Positions 18,043-27,481 of a DNA stretch of 64,000 nt are shown here, piece after piece. The notes under the pieces were generated by a model. It saw only the letters and a program-made list of their open reading frames with translations, was not told where the DNA came from and made no database searches. A program made the translations under genes and the position numbers. Origin of the DNA: Sphingopyxis solisilvae (GTDB lineage Bacteria; Pseudomonadota; Alphaproteobacteria; Sphingomonadales; Sphingomonadaceae); assembly GCF_015475875.1 (NCBI RefSeq), contig NZ_JADKYM010000005.1, positions 62,001 to 126,000 on the forward strand, written 5' to 3'. How positions within the stretch are numbered: the stretch's first letter is position 1; every line of letters starts with the position of its first letter.

Positions 18043-19560
18043 TTATTTGAGCACCCGCCACGCCAGCTCGGCAAACTCGCACAACAAAGGCCGCGTATCC
18101 CTTGGATCGATAATATCCTCGACCCCGAACTTCTCCGCCGTCCGGAACGGAGAGCGCACGCGGTTCAATCGCGCGCGGATCGCCTCCAGATGCGCCGCCG
18201 GGTCCGCCGCCGCCTCCAGCTCGCTCTTGTACGCGACCTCGACCCCGCCCTCGATCGGCAGGCTGCCCCAGTCGCCCGACGGCCAGGCGAAGCGATACTG
18301 GAAGCGCTCGGCATTCGACATCGCGCTGCCCGCGATGCCATAGGCGCGCCGCACCACCACCGACGCCAGCGGCACCGTCGCGCGGTAGATAGCGTTCATC
18401 GCCTGCACCCCGTAACGGATCGTCCCCGTCCGCTCGGCCTCGCCGCCGATCATGAAGCCCGGATTGTCGACCAGATGAACGATCGGCAGGCGGAACTGGT
18501 CGGCGAGCTTGACGAAGCGCTCGGCCTTCTCGCTCGTCTTCGCATCCCACGATCCGCCCAGATAGGAGGGATCGCTCGCCAGCACCGCGACCGGCCAGCC
18601 GTCGAGCCGCGCGAACGCCGTAATGACGGCGCGACCCCAACGCGCGCCCATCTCGAAAAAACTGCCCTGGTCGAACACCGCGTCGGCGATCCGCCGCATC
18701 GCATAGACCTGCTTCGCCTCGCGCGGCACCGCCGACAGCAGCGACTCCTCGCGCCGATCGACCGGATCGCTGCATTCGGTGCGGAGCGCCAGGTCATGGA
18801 TGGACGACGGCAGATAGGAGAGGAAGCGCCGCGCTGCCGCAAACGCCTCGGCCTCGCTTGCGACCTCGTCGTCGACGACGCCGTTGCGCGTATGCACGTC
18901 GCTCCCGCCCAGCTCCTCGCGGTCCAATGTGTCGCCGATCGCCGCCGCGACCGCCGGCCCCGCCGCGAACAGCTGCGACAGCCCGCGCACCATCACGCTG
19001 TAATGGCTCGCCACCACCCGCGCCGCGCCCAGCCCGGCGGTCGGCCCCAGCGCGAGCGCCACCACCGGCACGGTATCCAGATTGGCGATAATCTCATGCC
19101 ACCCCGGCACATGCGGAATATAGGTGTAGCCCATATCCTCCAGCGTTTTGACCGACCCGCCCCCGCCGGTGCCGTCGATCATGCGGATCAGCGGCAGGCG
19201 ATATTCATGCGCCATCGCCTCGCACTGCACGAACTTGCGGTGCAGCGCAGCATCGGCCGCGCCGCCGCGCACGGTGAAATCGTCGGCCGAGGCAACGACC
19301 GGCCGCCCGTCGATATTCGCGCGGCCAAAGATGAAATTCGACGCCGCCAGATCCTCCAGTTCGCCATCGGCGCCATATTTGCCGCGCCCCGCGATCTTGC
19401 CGATCTCGCGAAAACTGCCCGCATCCACGATGCCCGCAAGCCGCGCCCGCGCGTCCATCTTGCCGCGCCCATGCTGGCGCGCGACCTTTTCCGCACCGCC
19501 CATCTTCTCAGCCATCGCGCGGCGCGCCGCGAGTTCCTCGGTCTCTTTTTTCCAGCTCAT
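18043..19560 (-). CDS. Acyl-CoA carboxylase carboxyltransferase (beta) subunit
   Basis: 505 residues. Begins MSWKKETEELAARRAMAEKM and shows the twin crotonase-fold arrangement of acetyl/propionyl/methylcrotonyl-CoA carboxylase beta chains: first domain with IDGTGGGGSVKTLEDMG and GPTAGLGAARVVASHY, second with DNPGFMIGGEAERTGTIRYG and the RRAYGIAGSAMSN oxyanion region. It would carboxylate an acyl-CoA from carboxybiotin, but no biotin carboxylase or BCCP gene is adjacent, so substrate and partner are undefined. Start at 19560 rather than 19596 because the conserved block begins there. Confidence 0.88.
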   Translation of the reverse strand: MSWKKETEELAARRAMAEKMGGAEKVARQHGRGKMDARARLAGIVDAGSFREIGKIAGRGKYGADGELEDLAASNFIFGRANIDGRPVVASADDFTVRGGAADAALHRKFVQCEAMAHEYRLPLIRMIDGTGGGGSVKTLEDMGYTYIPHVPGWHEIIANLDTVPVVALALGPTAGLGAARVVASHYSVMVRGLSQLFAAGPAVAAAIGDTLDREELGGSDVHTRNGVVDDEVASEAEAFAAARRFLSYLPSSIHDLALRTECSDPVDRREESLLSAVPREAKQVYAMRRIADAVFDQGSFFEMGARWGRAVITAFARLDGWPVAVLASDPSYLGGSWDAKTSEKAERFVKLADQFRLPIVHLVDNPGFMIGGEAERTGTIRYGVQAMNAIYRATVPLASVVVRRAYGIAGSAMSNAERFQYRFAWPSGDWGSLPIEGGVEVAYKSELEAAADPAAHLEAIRARLNRVRSPFRTAEKFGVEDIIDPRDTRPLLCEFAELAWRVLK

Positions 19561-19638
19561 AGCGCGAAAGCTAACTGACGTTGACGGAAACGTCATGCAA
19601 AACCTTGCCCGCCTCTACCCCGCTGCTATCGTTCTCCG

Positions 19639-20136
19639 ATGACCCGCAAATTCTTCGCCGCCCTCACTGCTTCGCTGCTCCTTACGACGCCTGCGCTGGC
19701 CGGGGACGGCACCACCCCGCGCACCCTCCCCGGCGTCGAAGACGCATATAAAAGCGACGCTTTCAACGCCGACCCAATGCCCGCGATCGACGCCGCGCTC
19801 GCTGCCGCCAAGCAATCGGGCAAGCCCGTCCTCCTCGTCATGGGTACCGGCGGCTGCCATGACAGCGCCTGGTTCGCCAACCTCCTCGCTACCGACCGTT
19901 TCGCCCCGGTCCGCGATCGCTACGAGATCGTCTATGCCGACATCGGGATGCCGCATGTGCGCGGTTTGGGCCGCAATCCCGAGGTCGCCAAACGCTTCCG
20001 CTTCAAGATCAAAGGCACCCCAACCATCGCCGTGCTCGGCGCCGACGGCCATGTGCTCAATCGCAAAGCCGCGCCCAAATGGCGCAACGCCGCCAGCCGC
20101 AGCGACGACGACATCTATAACGAACTGATGAACTAG
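19639..20136 (+). CDS. Secreted thioredoxin-fold protein with a single active-site Cys
   Basis: 165 residues with a signal peptide (MTRKFFAALTASLLLTTPAL, cleavage near LAG). The mature domain looks like a thioredoxin/DUF255-like fold: KPVLLVMGTGGCHDSAWFAN at the redox position, then RFRFKIKGTPTIAVLGADGH with the cis-Pro (GTPT). Instead of CxxC it has GCHDS, so disulfide exchange would need a monothiol mechanism. Divergent from the carboxyltransferase gene with a 78-bp gap; the SDR gene follows after 10 bp. Confidence 0.75.
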   Translation: MTRKFFAALTASLLLTTPALAGDGTTPRTLPGVEDAYKSDAFNADPMPAIDAALAAAKQSGKPVLLVMGTGGCHDSAWFANLLATDRFAPVRDRYEIVYADIGMPHVRGLGRNPEVAKRFRFKIKGTPTIAVLGADGHVLNRKAAPKWRNAASRSDDDIYNELMN

Positions 20137-20146
20137 GGAGAGCGAC

Positions 20147-20926
20147 ATGGCCGACATGAACCTGGCAGGGCGCGTCGCGCTCGTGACCGGCGCCTCGCGC
20201 GGGATCGGGCGCGGCATCGCGATTGGGCTGGCCGAAGCGGGTGCCGACGTCGCGGTCAATTATACCCGCGGCGAACAGGAGGCCGTCGAAACCGTCGCCG
20301 CGATCACCGCCTTGGGCGGCAAGGCAAAAGCCTATCAGGCGTCGGTCACCGACGAAGCCGCCTGCGCCGCGATGGTCGCCGCGGTCGAAGCCGATTTCGG
20401 ACCGATGTCGATTTTGGTCAACAACGCCGGCATCGCCAGCCGCGGCCGGTCGGTCGCCGACACCAGCCCCGAAGAAGTCGACAAACTCTTCGCCGTCCAC
20501 GCCGGTGGCCCGCACCGCCTGTCGCGCCTCGCGCTGCCGCAACTGCGCACCCATGCGCGCAGCGACATCATCATCATTTCCAGCATCGCGACCTATGTGA
20601 ACTCGCCGAACGGCGCTCCCTACACGATGGCCAAGGCGGCGGGCGAAGCCTTTGCCCTGACGCTCGCCAAGGAGGAATTGGCAAACGGCGTGCGCGTCAA
20701 CATCGTCGCCCCCGCGCTCACCGTCAGCGACATGGGCGAAAAACTCTCGCGGGCCATCACCGGCAACGACGACATCCACCACCTCGCCGGAAAAATGCCC
20801 TTCGGCCGCGTCGCCGTCCCCGCCGACGTCGCCGCCGCGGTCGTATGGTTCGTCAGCGACGCGAACAGCTATTGTTCGGGGCAAAAGCTCAATATCGACG
20901 GCGCGGGGCAAGCGACATTTCGGTAG
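20147..20926 (+). CDS. Short-chain dehydrogenase/reductase
   Basis: 259 residues, classical SDR. Rossmann TGASRGIGRGIAIGLAE, NNAGIASRG, catalytic Ser in ISSIATYVNS and YTMAKAAGEAF (Y-x-x-x-K), C-terminal SYCSGQKLNIDGAGQATF. NADPH preference is suggested by a basic residue in NYTRGEQEA after beta-2. FabG-like by sequence, but there is no fatty-acid synthase context, so the substrate is unknown. Strong RBS (agggagag) before ATG 20147; likely cotranscribed with the thioredoxin-fold gene. Confidence 0.9.
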   Translation: MADMNLAGRVALVTGASRGIGRGIAIGLAEAGADVAVNYTRGEQEAVETVAAITALGGKAKAYQASVTDEAACAAMVAAVEADFGPMSILVNNAGIASRGRSVADTSPEEVDKLFAVHAGGPHRLSRLALPQLRTHARSDIIIISSIATYVNSPNGAPYTMAKAAGEAFALTLAKEELANGVRVNIVAPALTVSDMGEKLSRAITGNDDIHHLAGKMPFGRVAVPADVAAAVVWFVSDANSYCSGQKLNIDGAGQATFR

Positions 20927-20931
20927 GGCCA

Positions 20932-21117
20932 ACCCCTCTCCCCTTGAGGGAGAGGGTTGCGAAGACTTGGCAGCTCGCTGCCTAGTCGAAGCTGGGTGAG
21001 GGGTATGCGAGCCAACGGCTCGCGCGAAGCCCCGCTTCGCTCACCCTCATCCAACTTCGCCTAACCGCTTCGCGGTAAGGCTCCATATCCTTCTCCCCCA
21101 AGGGGAGAAGGCAAGGT
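20932..21117. repeat. Palindromic element family C
   Basis: About 186 bp filling the gap between the SDR and DMT genes: several stacked inverted repeats with flanking arms ccctctccccttgaggg and ccttctcccccaaggg, and an internal cgaagc/gcttcg palindrome. No reading frame. Confidence 0.75.
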
Positions 21118-21129
21118 ACAGCCCCTCCC

Positions 21130-22032
21130 ATGCGCCCCGATTCGCCCTCGCCCGTCATCCCCTTCCTGATCGCCTGCGCGGGCATCGCGACCTTTTCGGC
21201 GATGGACGTGCTGATGAAGGGGCTGTCGATCGACATCGGCGCCTATAACGCGGTGCTGTGGCGCACCGGCGCGGGAACGATTCTCAGCGGCGCCATTTAT
21301 TTCGCCAGCCGCCCTGCGATGCCCGATCGGACGACGCTGCGCATCCACGCGATCCGCTCGCTGTTCGTCGCGGGCATGGCGGTCAGCTTTTTCTGGGCGC
21401 TCGCGCGGCTGCCGATGGCGGAGGCGATCGCCATCGCCTTCATCGCCCCGCTCGTCACCCTCTACATGGCCGCCATTTTCCTTGGCGAGAAGATCGGCCC
21501 ACGCTCGATCATCGCGTCGGCCCTCGGTCTTGCCGGAGTATTCGTCATCGTCGCGGGCAAGCTTGGCCGGGGCGATTATGCGCCCGAAGCCTTGTGGGCG
21601 GTCGGCGCGGTCGTCGGCTCGGCGCTGCTTTACGCCTATAACCTCATCCTCGCGCGGCGGCAGGCCAAGATGGCCGAACCGATGGAGATCGCCTTTTTCC
21701 AGAACGGCTTTGTCGCGCTGATCCTGGCGCTTGGCGCTCCCTGGTTCCTCGCGGTTCCGGGCAGCGGCCAGGTGTTGCCAATCGTCGGCGCCGCCTTCCT
21801 CGCGGTCACCTCGCTGCTGCTGCTCAGCTGGGCCTACGCCCGCGCCGAGGCGCAAATCCTGGCGACCACCGAATATACCGGTTTCCTGTGGGCGATGCTG
21901 TTCGGCTGGATGTTCTTCGACGAAGCGGTGACCTGGCCGACGATCGCCGGCGCGGCGTTGATCGTGATCGGCTGCCTGATCGTGGCGCGCAAGACGCCGC
22001 AGCTCGACCCGATCGAGCCAGCGGCGGCGTAA
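21130..22032 (+). CDS. EamA-family (DMT) transporter
   Basis: 300 residues with ten hydrophobic helices in two halves typical of the drug/metabolite transporter superfamily: PFLIACAGIATFSAMDVLMKG at the start, LWRTGAGTILSGAIYF, and the second repeat MAEAIAIAFIAPLVTLYMAA / TTEYTGFLWAMLFGWMFFDEA. Members export amino acids or small metabolites by proton exchange. The substrate cannot be read. Flanked on both sides by palindromic elements. Confidence 0.88.
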   Translation: MRPDSPSPVIPFLIACAGIATFSAMDVLMKGLSIDIGAYNAVLWRTGAGTILSGAIYFASRPAMPDRTTLRIHAIRSLFVAGMAVSFFWALARLPMAEAIAIAFIAPLVTLYMAAIFLGEKIGPRSIIASALGLAGVFVIVAGKLGRGDYAPEALWAVGAVVGSALLYAYNLILARRQAKMAEPMEIAFFQNGFVALILALGAPWFLAVPGSGQVLPIVGAAFLAVTSLLLLSWAYARAEAQILATTEYTGFLWAMLFGWMFFDEAVTWPTIAGAALIVIGCLIVARKTPQLDPIEPAAA

Positions 22033-22039
22033 TCTTCTC

Positions 22040-22136
22040 CCCGCCCATTTGTGGGAGGGGTCGGGGGAGGGCATCTCACGGCGAGAGTTGCCGAAACAGG
22101 CCCTCCCCTAACCCCTCCCGCAAGCGGGAGGGGGAT
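22040..22136. repeat. Palindromic element family D
   Basis: About 97 bp between the convergent DMT and threonylcarbamoyl-AMP synthase genes: two inverted repeats of ccctccc/gggaggg type, flanking a short non-palindromic centre. Related intergenic sequence is at 31421-31486. Confidence 0.7.
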
Positions 22137-23084
22137 TTAAACCGCAGCGCGCGCAAGCCGATCGTTGATCGCCGCACCCAATCCATCGGCCGGAATCGCC
22201 GCTACGGCAATTCGCGTCTTCACGCTCGCCGCCCCGGCGTGCAGCGCATCGAACAGGCGCGCCGCCGCTTCGGTCAAATCGCCCGCTTCGCTCAGGCTAT
22301 AGTCACCCGCAAGAGCGCCAAATCCGATCCCGAACTCGTCATCCGCAAAATCCACCGCGCCCAGTCGCACCGGCTTGCCCGGCGCATAATGGCTCGCCAG
22401 CATCCCCGGCGCGACGATCTCCGATCCCGTCACGCCCATCACCGGCAGCCCGGTCGCGTCGGCTAGCATATCGGCAGTCACCGGCCCCGGTCGCAGCACC
22501 TCCACCGCGCCGTCCCGTACCCGCACAATCGTCGATTCCACCCCCGCCATCGTCGGCCCATCGTCGATCACCAGCGCGATCCGACCGTCCAGCGTCGCCA
22601 GCACATGGCTTGCCCTTGTCGGGCTCACGCCACCGCTCGCATTGGCGCTCGGCGCCGCGAGCGGGGCGCCGGTCGCGGTCAGCAAGGCCTGCATCGCGCG
22701 ATGCCCCGGCACCCGCAGCGCGATCGTACCCAGCCCCGCGGTCGCGATGCTCGCCACCGGGCAGTCCGCGCTGCGCGGCACCACCAAGGTCAGCGGCCCA
22801 GGCCAGAAGCGCACCGCCAGCGCGCGTTCGACCGCGCCGAACACCCCCAGTTGCTCGGCCGCCGCCAGGTTCGCCACATGCACAATCAGCGGGTTGAAAT
22901 CGGGCCGCCCCTTCGCCGCATAGATGCGCGCCACCGCTTGCGGGTTTCGCGCGTCCGCCGCCAGCCCGTACACCGTCTCGGTCGGCACCGCGACCGGCTG
23001 CCCGGCCGCGATCAGCACCGCCGCCTCGGCGGTGGCTGCGCTATCGAACGCGCGAACAAATGTGGACTTGGAGCCTTCGGCCAT
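22137..23084 (-). CDS. L-threonylcarbamoyladenylate synthase (Sua5/TsaC type)
   Basis: 315 residues, the two-domain Sua5 length. YrdC-type catalytic domain: AVPTETVYGLAADARNPQAV, RPDFNPLIVHVA, APSANASGGVSPTRASHV; then a linker and a C-terminal Sua5 domain (residues ~205-315, SHYAPGKPVRLG, GDYSLSEAG, GLGAAINDRLARA). It makes threonylcarbamoyl-AMP from Thr, CO2 and ATP for the t6A37 modification of ANN-reading tRNAs. Start ATG 23084; divergent from the acyl-CoA dehydrogenase gene with ~50 bp between. Confidence 0.93.
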   Translation of the reverse strand: MAEGSKSTFVRAFDSAATAEAAVLIAAGQPVAVPTETVYGLAADARNPQAVARIYAAKGRPDFNPLIVHVANLAAAEQLGVFGAVERALAVRFWPGPLTLVVPRSADCPVASIATAGLGTIALRVPGHRAMQALLTATGAPLAAPSANASGGVSPTRASHVLATLDGRIALVIDDGPTMAGVESTIVRVRDGAVEVLRPGPVTADMLADATGLPVMGVTGSEIVAPGMLASHYAPGKPVRLGAVDFADDEFGIGFGALAGDYSLSEAGDLTEAAARLFDALHAGAASVKTRIAVAAIPADGLGAAINDRLARAAV

Positions 23085-23135
23085 GCCGCGCTATAGCGCC
23101 CGCGCAACGATATTCACCAGCAAAGTACTTAGCCC

Positions 23136-24878
23136 ATGACCTACACGCCGCCCACCACCGAACAGCTCTTCGTCCTCGATCATATCGCGCGCATCGACGC
23201 GATGGCGCAGCACGAGCGGTTCGCCGCCGCGACCCCCGACATGGTCGAGGCGATCGTCAATGGCATCGGCGAGTTCGCCGCCGAGGTCTATGCGCCGCTC
23301 AACCGCGTCGGCGATGTTCAGAACCCCAAGTGGGAAGACGGCAAGGTCACCATGCCCCCGGGCTTCAAGGAAGCCTATCAGGCGTTCGTCGACGCCGGCT
23401 GGGGCAGCATCGACGGCCCCGAAGAATATGGCGGGCAAGGCCTGCCCTTCACGCTCGCCACCGTGGTGATCGAAGCGCTCGGCAGCGCGGACATGGGCTT
23501 TACCCTGTGCAACATCCTGACCCCCGGCGCGATCCACGCGCTGATGGCCTATGGCACCGAGGCGCAGCGGCAGACGTGGCTCCCCAAGCTGGTGTCGGGC
23601 GAATGGAACGGCACGATGAACCTGACCGAACCCGCCGCGGGCAGCGACGTCGGCGCGCTGCGCTCGACCGCGGAGAAGGTCACCGACGGTCCGAATGCCG
23701 GACTCTACAGGGTCAAGGGCCAGAAAATCTTCATCACCTTCGGCGAGCATGACCTCACCGACAATATCGTCCACCTCGTCCTCGCGCGCACCCCCGGCGC
23801 GCCCGAGGGGACGCGCGGCATTTCGCTCTTCCTCGTCCCCAAATATCGCCTCGACGCAGCGGGCAATCCAACGATCAGCAACGGCGTCCATTGCGCTTCG
23901 ATCGAGCACAAGCTCGGTATCCACGGCTCGCCCACCGCCGTCATGGTCTATGGCGAGGGCGAGGATTGCCTCGGCGAAATCGTCGGTGCGGAAATGGGCG
24001 GGATGCGCGCCATGTTCGTGATGATGAACAACGCACGCCTGATGGTCGGTTGTCAGGGTGTCCAGATCGCCGAACGCGCGACGCAGCAAGCGCAGCGCTT
24101 CGCCGCCGAACGCGTCCAGTCGGCGCTCGCAGGCTCGCCCGACCGTACCCCGGTAACGATCGACCGGCACCCCGACGTCCGCCGGATGCTGTGGCGGATG
24201 CGCGCGCAAACCGAAGCGGCGCGCGCGCTGACCTATTACGCGGCGGCGCAGATCGATTTCGGCAAGCTCGGCGACGAAGCCGCCGCGATGCGCGCCGAAA
24301 TCTTGATCCCGCTGGTCAAGGCGCACGCGACGGACATCGGCTGCGAGGTCGCGAGCCTGGGCATTCAGGTTCATGGCGGCATGGGTTTCATCGAGGAAAC
24401 CGGCGCCGCGCAGCATTATCGCGACGCGCGCATCGCGCCGATCTATGAAGGCACCAACGGCATCCAGGCGGCGGACCTTGTGGGCCGCAAGCTCGGCATG
24501 GCGGGCGGCGACCTTGTCCGCGGCCTGATCGACGACATCGCGCACGGCGCCGCCGATTTCCCCGAACTCCAGCAGCTTGTCGATGCGTGCCGCGCGGTCA
24601 CCGACTGGATGGTCGGCGCGAACACCGCCGACCGGCTGGCAGGCAGCTACCCCTATCTGACCATGCTCGCGACCGCGACCTGCGGCTGGCTGATGGCGAT
24701 CGAGCACCAGGCCGCGCGCGCCGCGCTCGATGCGGGCAGCGGCGACCGCGCCTTCCTCGAAACCAAGATCGCCTCGACGCGGTTCTACCTGCAACAGATT
24801 GTCCCCGCGGCAACCGGCCTCGCCGCGTCGGCACTGGCGGGGGACGCTGCGCTCGAACCACTGCCGAAATTCGCCTGA
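23136..24878 (+). CDS. Acyl-CoA dehydrogenase, DmdC-like long form
   Basis: 580 residues, longer than the ~390 of standard acyl-CoA dehydrogenases because of an N-terminal extension and a ~120-residue C-terminal domain, as in 3-(methylthio)propanoyl-CoA dehydrogenase (DmdC) and its homologues. Flavin/substrate blocks: GTMNLTEPAAGSDVGALRS, KIFITFGEHDLTDNIVHLVL, and the catalytic-base region HGGMGFIEETGAAQHYRDAR with IYEGTNGIQAADLVGRKL. FAD-dependent alpha,beta-dehydrogenation of an acyl-CoA. The real substrate is not decidable; no DMSP genes are present. Start ATG 23136. Confidence 0.88.
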   Translation: MTYTPPTTEQLFVLDHIARIDAMAQHERFAAATPDMVEAIVNGIGEFAAEVYAPLNRVGDVQNPKWEDGKVTMPPGFKEAYQAFVDAGWGSIDGPEEYGGQGLPFTLATVVIEALGSADMGFTLCNILTPGAIHALMAYGTEAQRQTWLPKLVSGEWNGTMNLTEPAAGSDVGALRSTAEKVTDGPNAGLYRVKGQKIFITFGEHDLTDNIVHLVLARTPGAPEGTRGISLFLVPKYRLDAAGNPTISNGVHCASIEHKLGIHGSPTAVMVYGEGEDCLGEIVGAEMGGMRAMFVMMNNARLMVGCQGVQIAERATQQAQRFAAERVQSALAGSPDRTPVTIDRHPDVRRMLWRMRAQTEAARALTYYAAAQIDFGKLGDEAAAMRAEILIPLVKAHATDIGCEVASLGIQVHGGMGFIEETGAAQHYRDARIAPIYEGTNGIQAADLVGRKLGMAGGDLVRGLIDDIAHGAADFPELQQLVDACRAVTDWMVGANTADRLAGSYPYLTMLATATCGWLMAIEHQAARAALDAGSGDRAFLETKIASTRFYLQQIVPAATGLAASALAGDAALEPLPKFA

Positions 24879-24993
24879 CACCGGAGGATTTAGGCGGCTT
24901 TTCGGCCTGTCGAGGGCAGCAAGAATTTGTTCATGATTAACGCGATGATAACCATCTGACACTAAGCACGACCAGCAATTGCTGGAGACGTGC

Positions 24994-27285
24994 GTGCCCA
25001 TTCCGGTCGGAGGCTTGATAATCAGTTGGCGAACCATGGCGCTATCGCTGTTGGTGGCGCTTGCTGTCGGCGTCTCGTCAGCAGGCGAAGTTGCCGATCG
25101 CGTTCTCGATGCCTTGGTTGGTCGCTTAGCGACCCGACCGGTCACCGGCGAGATAGTGGTGGTTGCGCTTGACGAACGGACGATGGCGCAGTCGCCAAAT
25201 CGCAACTTTTCGATGACCCAATATGCGAGCGTCGTCAATGCCGTGAACCAAGCAGGCGCCAAACGCTTGCTGATAGACTTCTACTTTGACCGTCGAGAGT
25301 CGGATCGAGATTTCCCCGTGTTTGCAAACGCGGTGAATGATATGGGAAGCCGTGCGGTGCTGGCGGTTTCAACGCGACAAGTACCCGGAAGCGACGAGAA
25401 GATTTCTACCTTCCCCAGCAAGCAATTCGGCCCGGACGTCCGCCTCGCGAGCATCGCGATCGAAAGCGAGTTCTGGCAGGTATGGAGCGCTCCCATCGCT
25501 TATCGTGCCGACGGGCAGTTGCTCCCGTCGTTCGCAGCCATCATAGCTGACCAGTATAGCGATACGCCGAAGAGCTTTCGCCTAGATCTTACCTACGACA
25601 CTCGGACAATTCCGACTTATAGTGCGGCTGATGTGCTGTCAGGACAGGTCGCCAAGTCCGAATTGGCTGGCAAGGACGTGATCTTCGCTCCAACCGCACC
25701 CAGCTTTCAGGACTACTTCTACTTGCCGGGGCACAATCGAATTCCGGGCGGTTTTCTTCACGTCGTGGCCGCTGAAACGCTCAAGCGTGGCAGCCCATTG
25801 GACATTGGTTGGATCCCTCCTTTTGTCTTTGCCGTCGCAGCAATGAGTTTGGCTCTGCGACCGCGTTTTCAGCAGGCGTTCGTTACGATTGCACTCGCTA
25901 CAACCGCCATTCTCATCGGCGGCAAAATAATCCTTGGAACAATGCTTGTTACCTCATGGATAGGTGCTGCACTCGTCTATACTGCGGCGATCGCTGCTAA
26001 CGTATCTCGCAGCCGCCGTCGTAACTCGGCACAGCGCGAGAACCCTGTGTCGGGCCTACCCAATTTCGAAGCGCTACGGAACCAGCCCCCGTTCGGTAGC
26101 GCCACCGTTGTGGCGGCAAAGGTCGTCAATTTTGAAGATCTCGCCGCCTTCATCCCGGGAGACGGGATCGGCAAGCTGGTCGAACAGGTGACGCGCCGAC
26201 TCCAGCTCGCGGCGCAAGGGACGGCGCTGCATCATGATCTGGACGGCACCTTCGCCTGGCTCGTCCCCTATTACCAACACAGCCAGATCGAGGGCCAGCT
26301 TGCCGGACTTGCGGCGCTGTTCAACGCCCCGCTGACGATCGGGGAATTGCGGATCGACGTCGCGATCGCCTTCGGGGTCAACGACGAATTCGAAGGGTCG
26401 AATGCGCAGCGTCTTGCCGCTGCGCTCGTCGCCGCCGAACGCGCGATCCGCACCCGCGCGCTGTGGACAAAATATGTCCCGCGGCAAAAGGACGACGCCG
26501 GCTGGCAGCTTTCCTTCCATTCGCAGCTCGAAGATGCGCTGACCGGCGGCGACATCTGGGTCGCGTTCCAGCCGCAATTTGCGCTCGCGACCGGCCAGCT
26601 GGTCGGGGTCGAGGCGCTGGCGCGCTGGACGCACCCGACGCGCGGCCCGATTCCCCCCGACGAGTTCATCGTCCAGGCCGAAAAGAGCCAGGATATCTAT
26701 CGCCTCACCTTGTTTGTCATGGACCAGGCGATCCGTTCGGCGGCGCAGCTGCACGAACGCGGCCACCGCATCAACATGTCGGTCAACCTGTCGGCGGCGC
26801 TGCTCGACCATAGCGACCTCGTCGGCACGATTCGCGTCATGCTCTCGGCGCATCATTTGCCGCCCGACGCGCTGACGATCGAGATTACTGAAACGGCGCA
26901 GATCGAAAACAGCCGCCAGGCACGCCAGACGCTCGCGCAGCTTCGCCGCACCGGCATCCGGCTGTCGATCGACGATTATGGCACGGGACAGTCGAACCTC
27001 GAATATCTGACCGAGATCGAGGCCGACGAGATCAAGATCGACAAACGATTCGTCATGACCATGCGCGATTCGCAGCGGAACCTGGAAATCGTCAAATCTA
27101 CCATCGACCTGGCACATCGTCTGGGCGCTGTTGCCGTAGCCGAAGGGATCGAAGACGCGGCCACCGTTGCGCTGCTCGGCGAACTCGGTTGCGACGTCGG
27201 CCAAGGCTATCACCTTGGCAAACCGCAATTATTTACCGAACTCGCCGCCATGCTGTCGGCGCCCCCGCAAAACCGCACCGCATAG
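24994..27285 (+). CDS. CHASE2 - degenerate GGDEF - EAL signalling protein
   Basis: 763 residues. A GGAG with 6-bp spacing favours the GTG at 24994. Order: N-terminal TM, CHASE2 sensor (~30-265), three TM helices (~269-339), a GGDEF-like domain lacking the signature (~350-490), and EAL (~505-755). EAL is intact: VEALARW, MSVNLSAALLD, ITETAQ, SIDDYGTGQSN, IKIDKRFV and AVAEGIED, so it should hydrolyse c-di-GMP. The missing GGDEF suggests a regulatory role there. The first ~1050 bp have clearly lower third-position GC and more rare codons than the rest, pointing to a mosaic origin of the sensor half. Confidence 0.88.
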   Translation: MPIPVGGLIISWRTMALSLLVALAVGVSSAGEVADRVLDALVGRLATRPVTGEIVVVALDERTMAQSPNRNFSMTQYASVVNAVNQAGAKRLLIDFYFDRRESDRDFPVFANAVNDMGSRAVLAVSTRQVPGSDEKISTFPSKQFGPDVRLASIAIESEFWQVWSAPIAYRADGQLLPSFAAIIADQYSDTPKSFRLDLTYDTRTIPTYSAADVLSGQVAKSELAGKDVIFAPTAPSFQDYFYLPGHNRIPGGFLHVVAAETLKRGSPLDIGWIPPFVFAVAAMSLALRPRFQQAFVTIALATTAILIGGKIILGTMLVTSWIGAALVYTAAIAANVSRSRRRNSAQRENPVSGLPNFEALRNQPPFGSATVVAAKVVNFEDLAAFIPGDGIGKLVEQVTRRLQLAAQGTALHHDLDGTFAWLVPYYQHSQIEGQLAGLAALFNAPLTIGELRIDVAIAFGVNDEFEGSNAQRLAAALVAAERAIRTRALWTKYVPRQKDDAGWQLSFHSQLEDALTGGDIWVAFQPQFALATGQLVGVEALARWTHPTRGPIPPDEFIVQAEKSQDIYRLTLFVMDQAIRSAAQLHERGHRINMSVNLSAALLDHSDLVGTIRVMLSAHHLPPDALTIEITETAQIENSRQARQTLAQLRRTGIRLSIDDYGTGQSNLEYLTEIEADEIKIDKRFVMTMRDSQRNLEIVKSTIDLAHRLGAVAVAEGIEDAATVALLGELGCDVGQGYHLGKPQLFTELAAMLSAPPQNRTA

Positions 27286-27311
27286 CTGCCAGAATGGCAG
27301 CGTTGCTATGG

Positions 27312-27326
27312 TTAAGACTCGATTTA
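27312..27326 (+). promoter_or_regulatory. Possible CtrA-type half-site pair
   Basis: ttaa, 7 bp, ttta upstream of the 20-residue peptide gene; this differs by one base from the CtrA consensus TTAA-N7-TTAA. Weak evidence alone; a CtrA inhibitor-type gene is present in the same window. Confidence 0.25.
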
Positions 27327-27392
27327 CCTTACCAAAGATGGTATATGCTCCGTTAACTGTTCCTCGTGGGCAGTGTGAACAGGAGACAAGTC

Positions 27393-27455
27393 ATGGGTTG
27401 GTTTTGGCGATTCCTGGGCGGCACCGGTACGGACAGTGCTGGCGGTCAGGCCTGA
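27393..27455 (+). CDS. Putative 20-residue peptide
   Basis: Too short for standard gene calling: ATG at 27393, TGA at 27453-27455, product starting MGWFWRFLGG and ending GGQA. A strong ribosome site (aggag) precedes the ATG by 7 bp and a canonical rho-independent terminator follows 26 bp after the stop, so it is the only frame of a short independent transcript. The aromatic N-terminus with Arg could associate with membranes. Function unknown. Confidence 0.55.
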   Translation: MGWFWRFLGGTGTDSAGGQA

Positions 27456-27481
27456 GTAGGAACATCAGTTTTCAATAAGAG

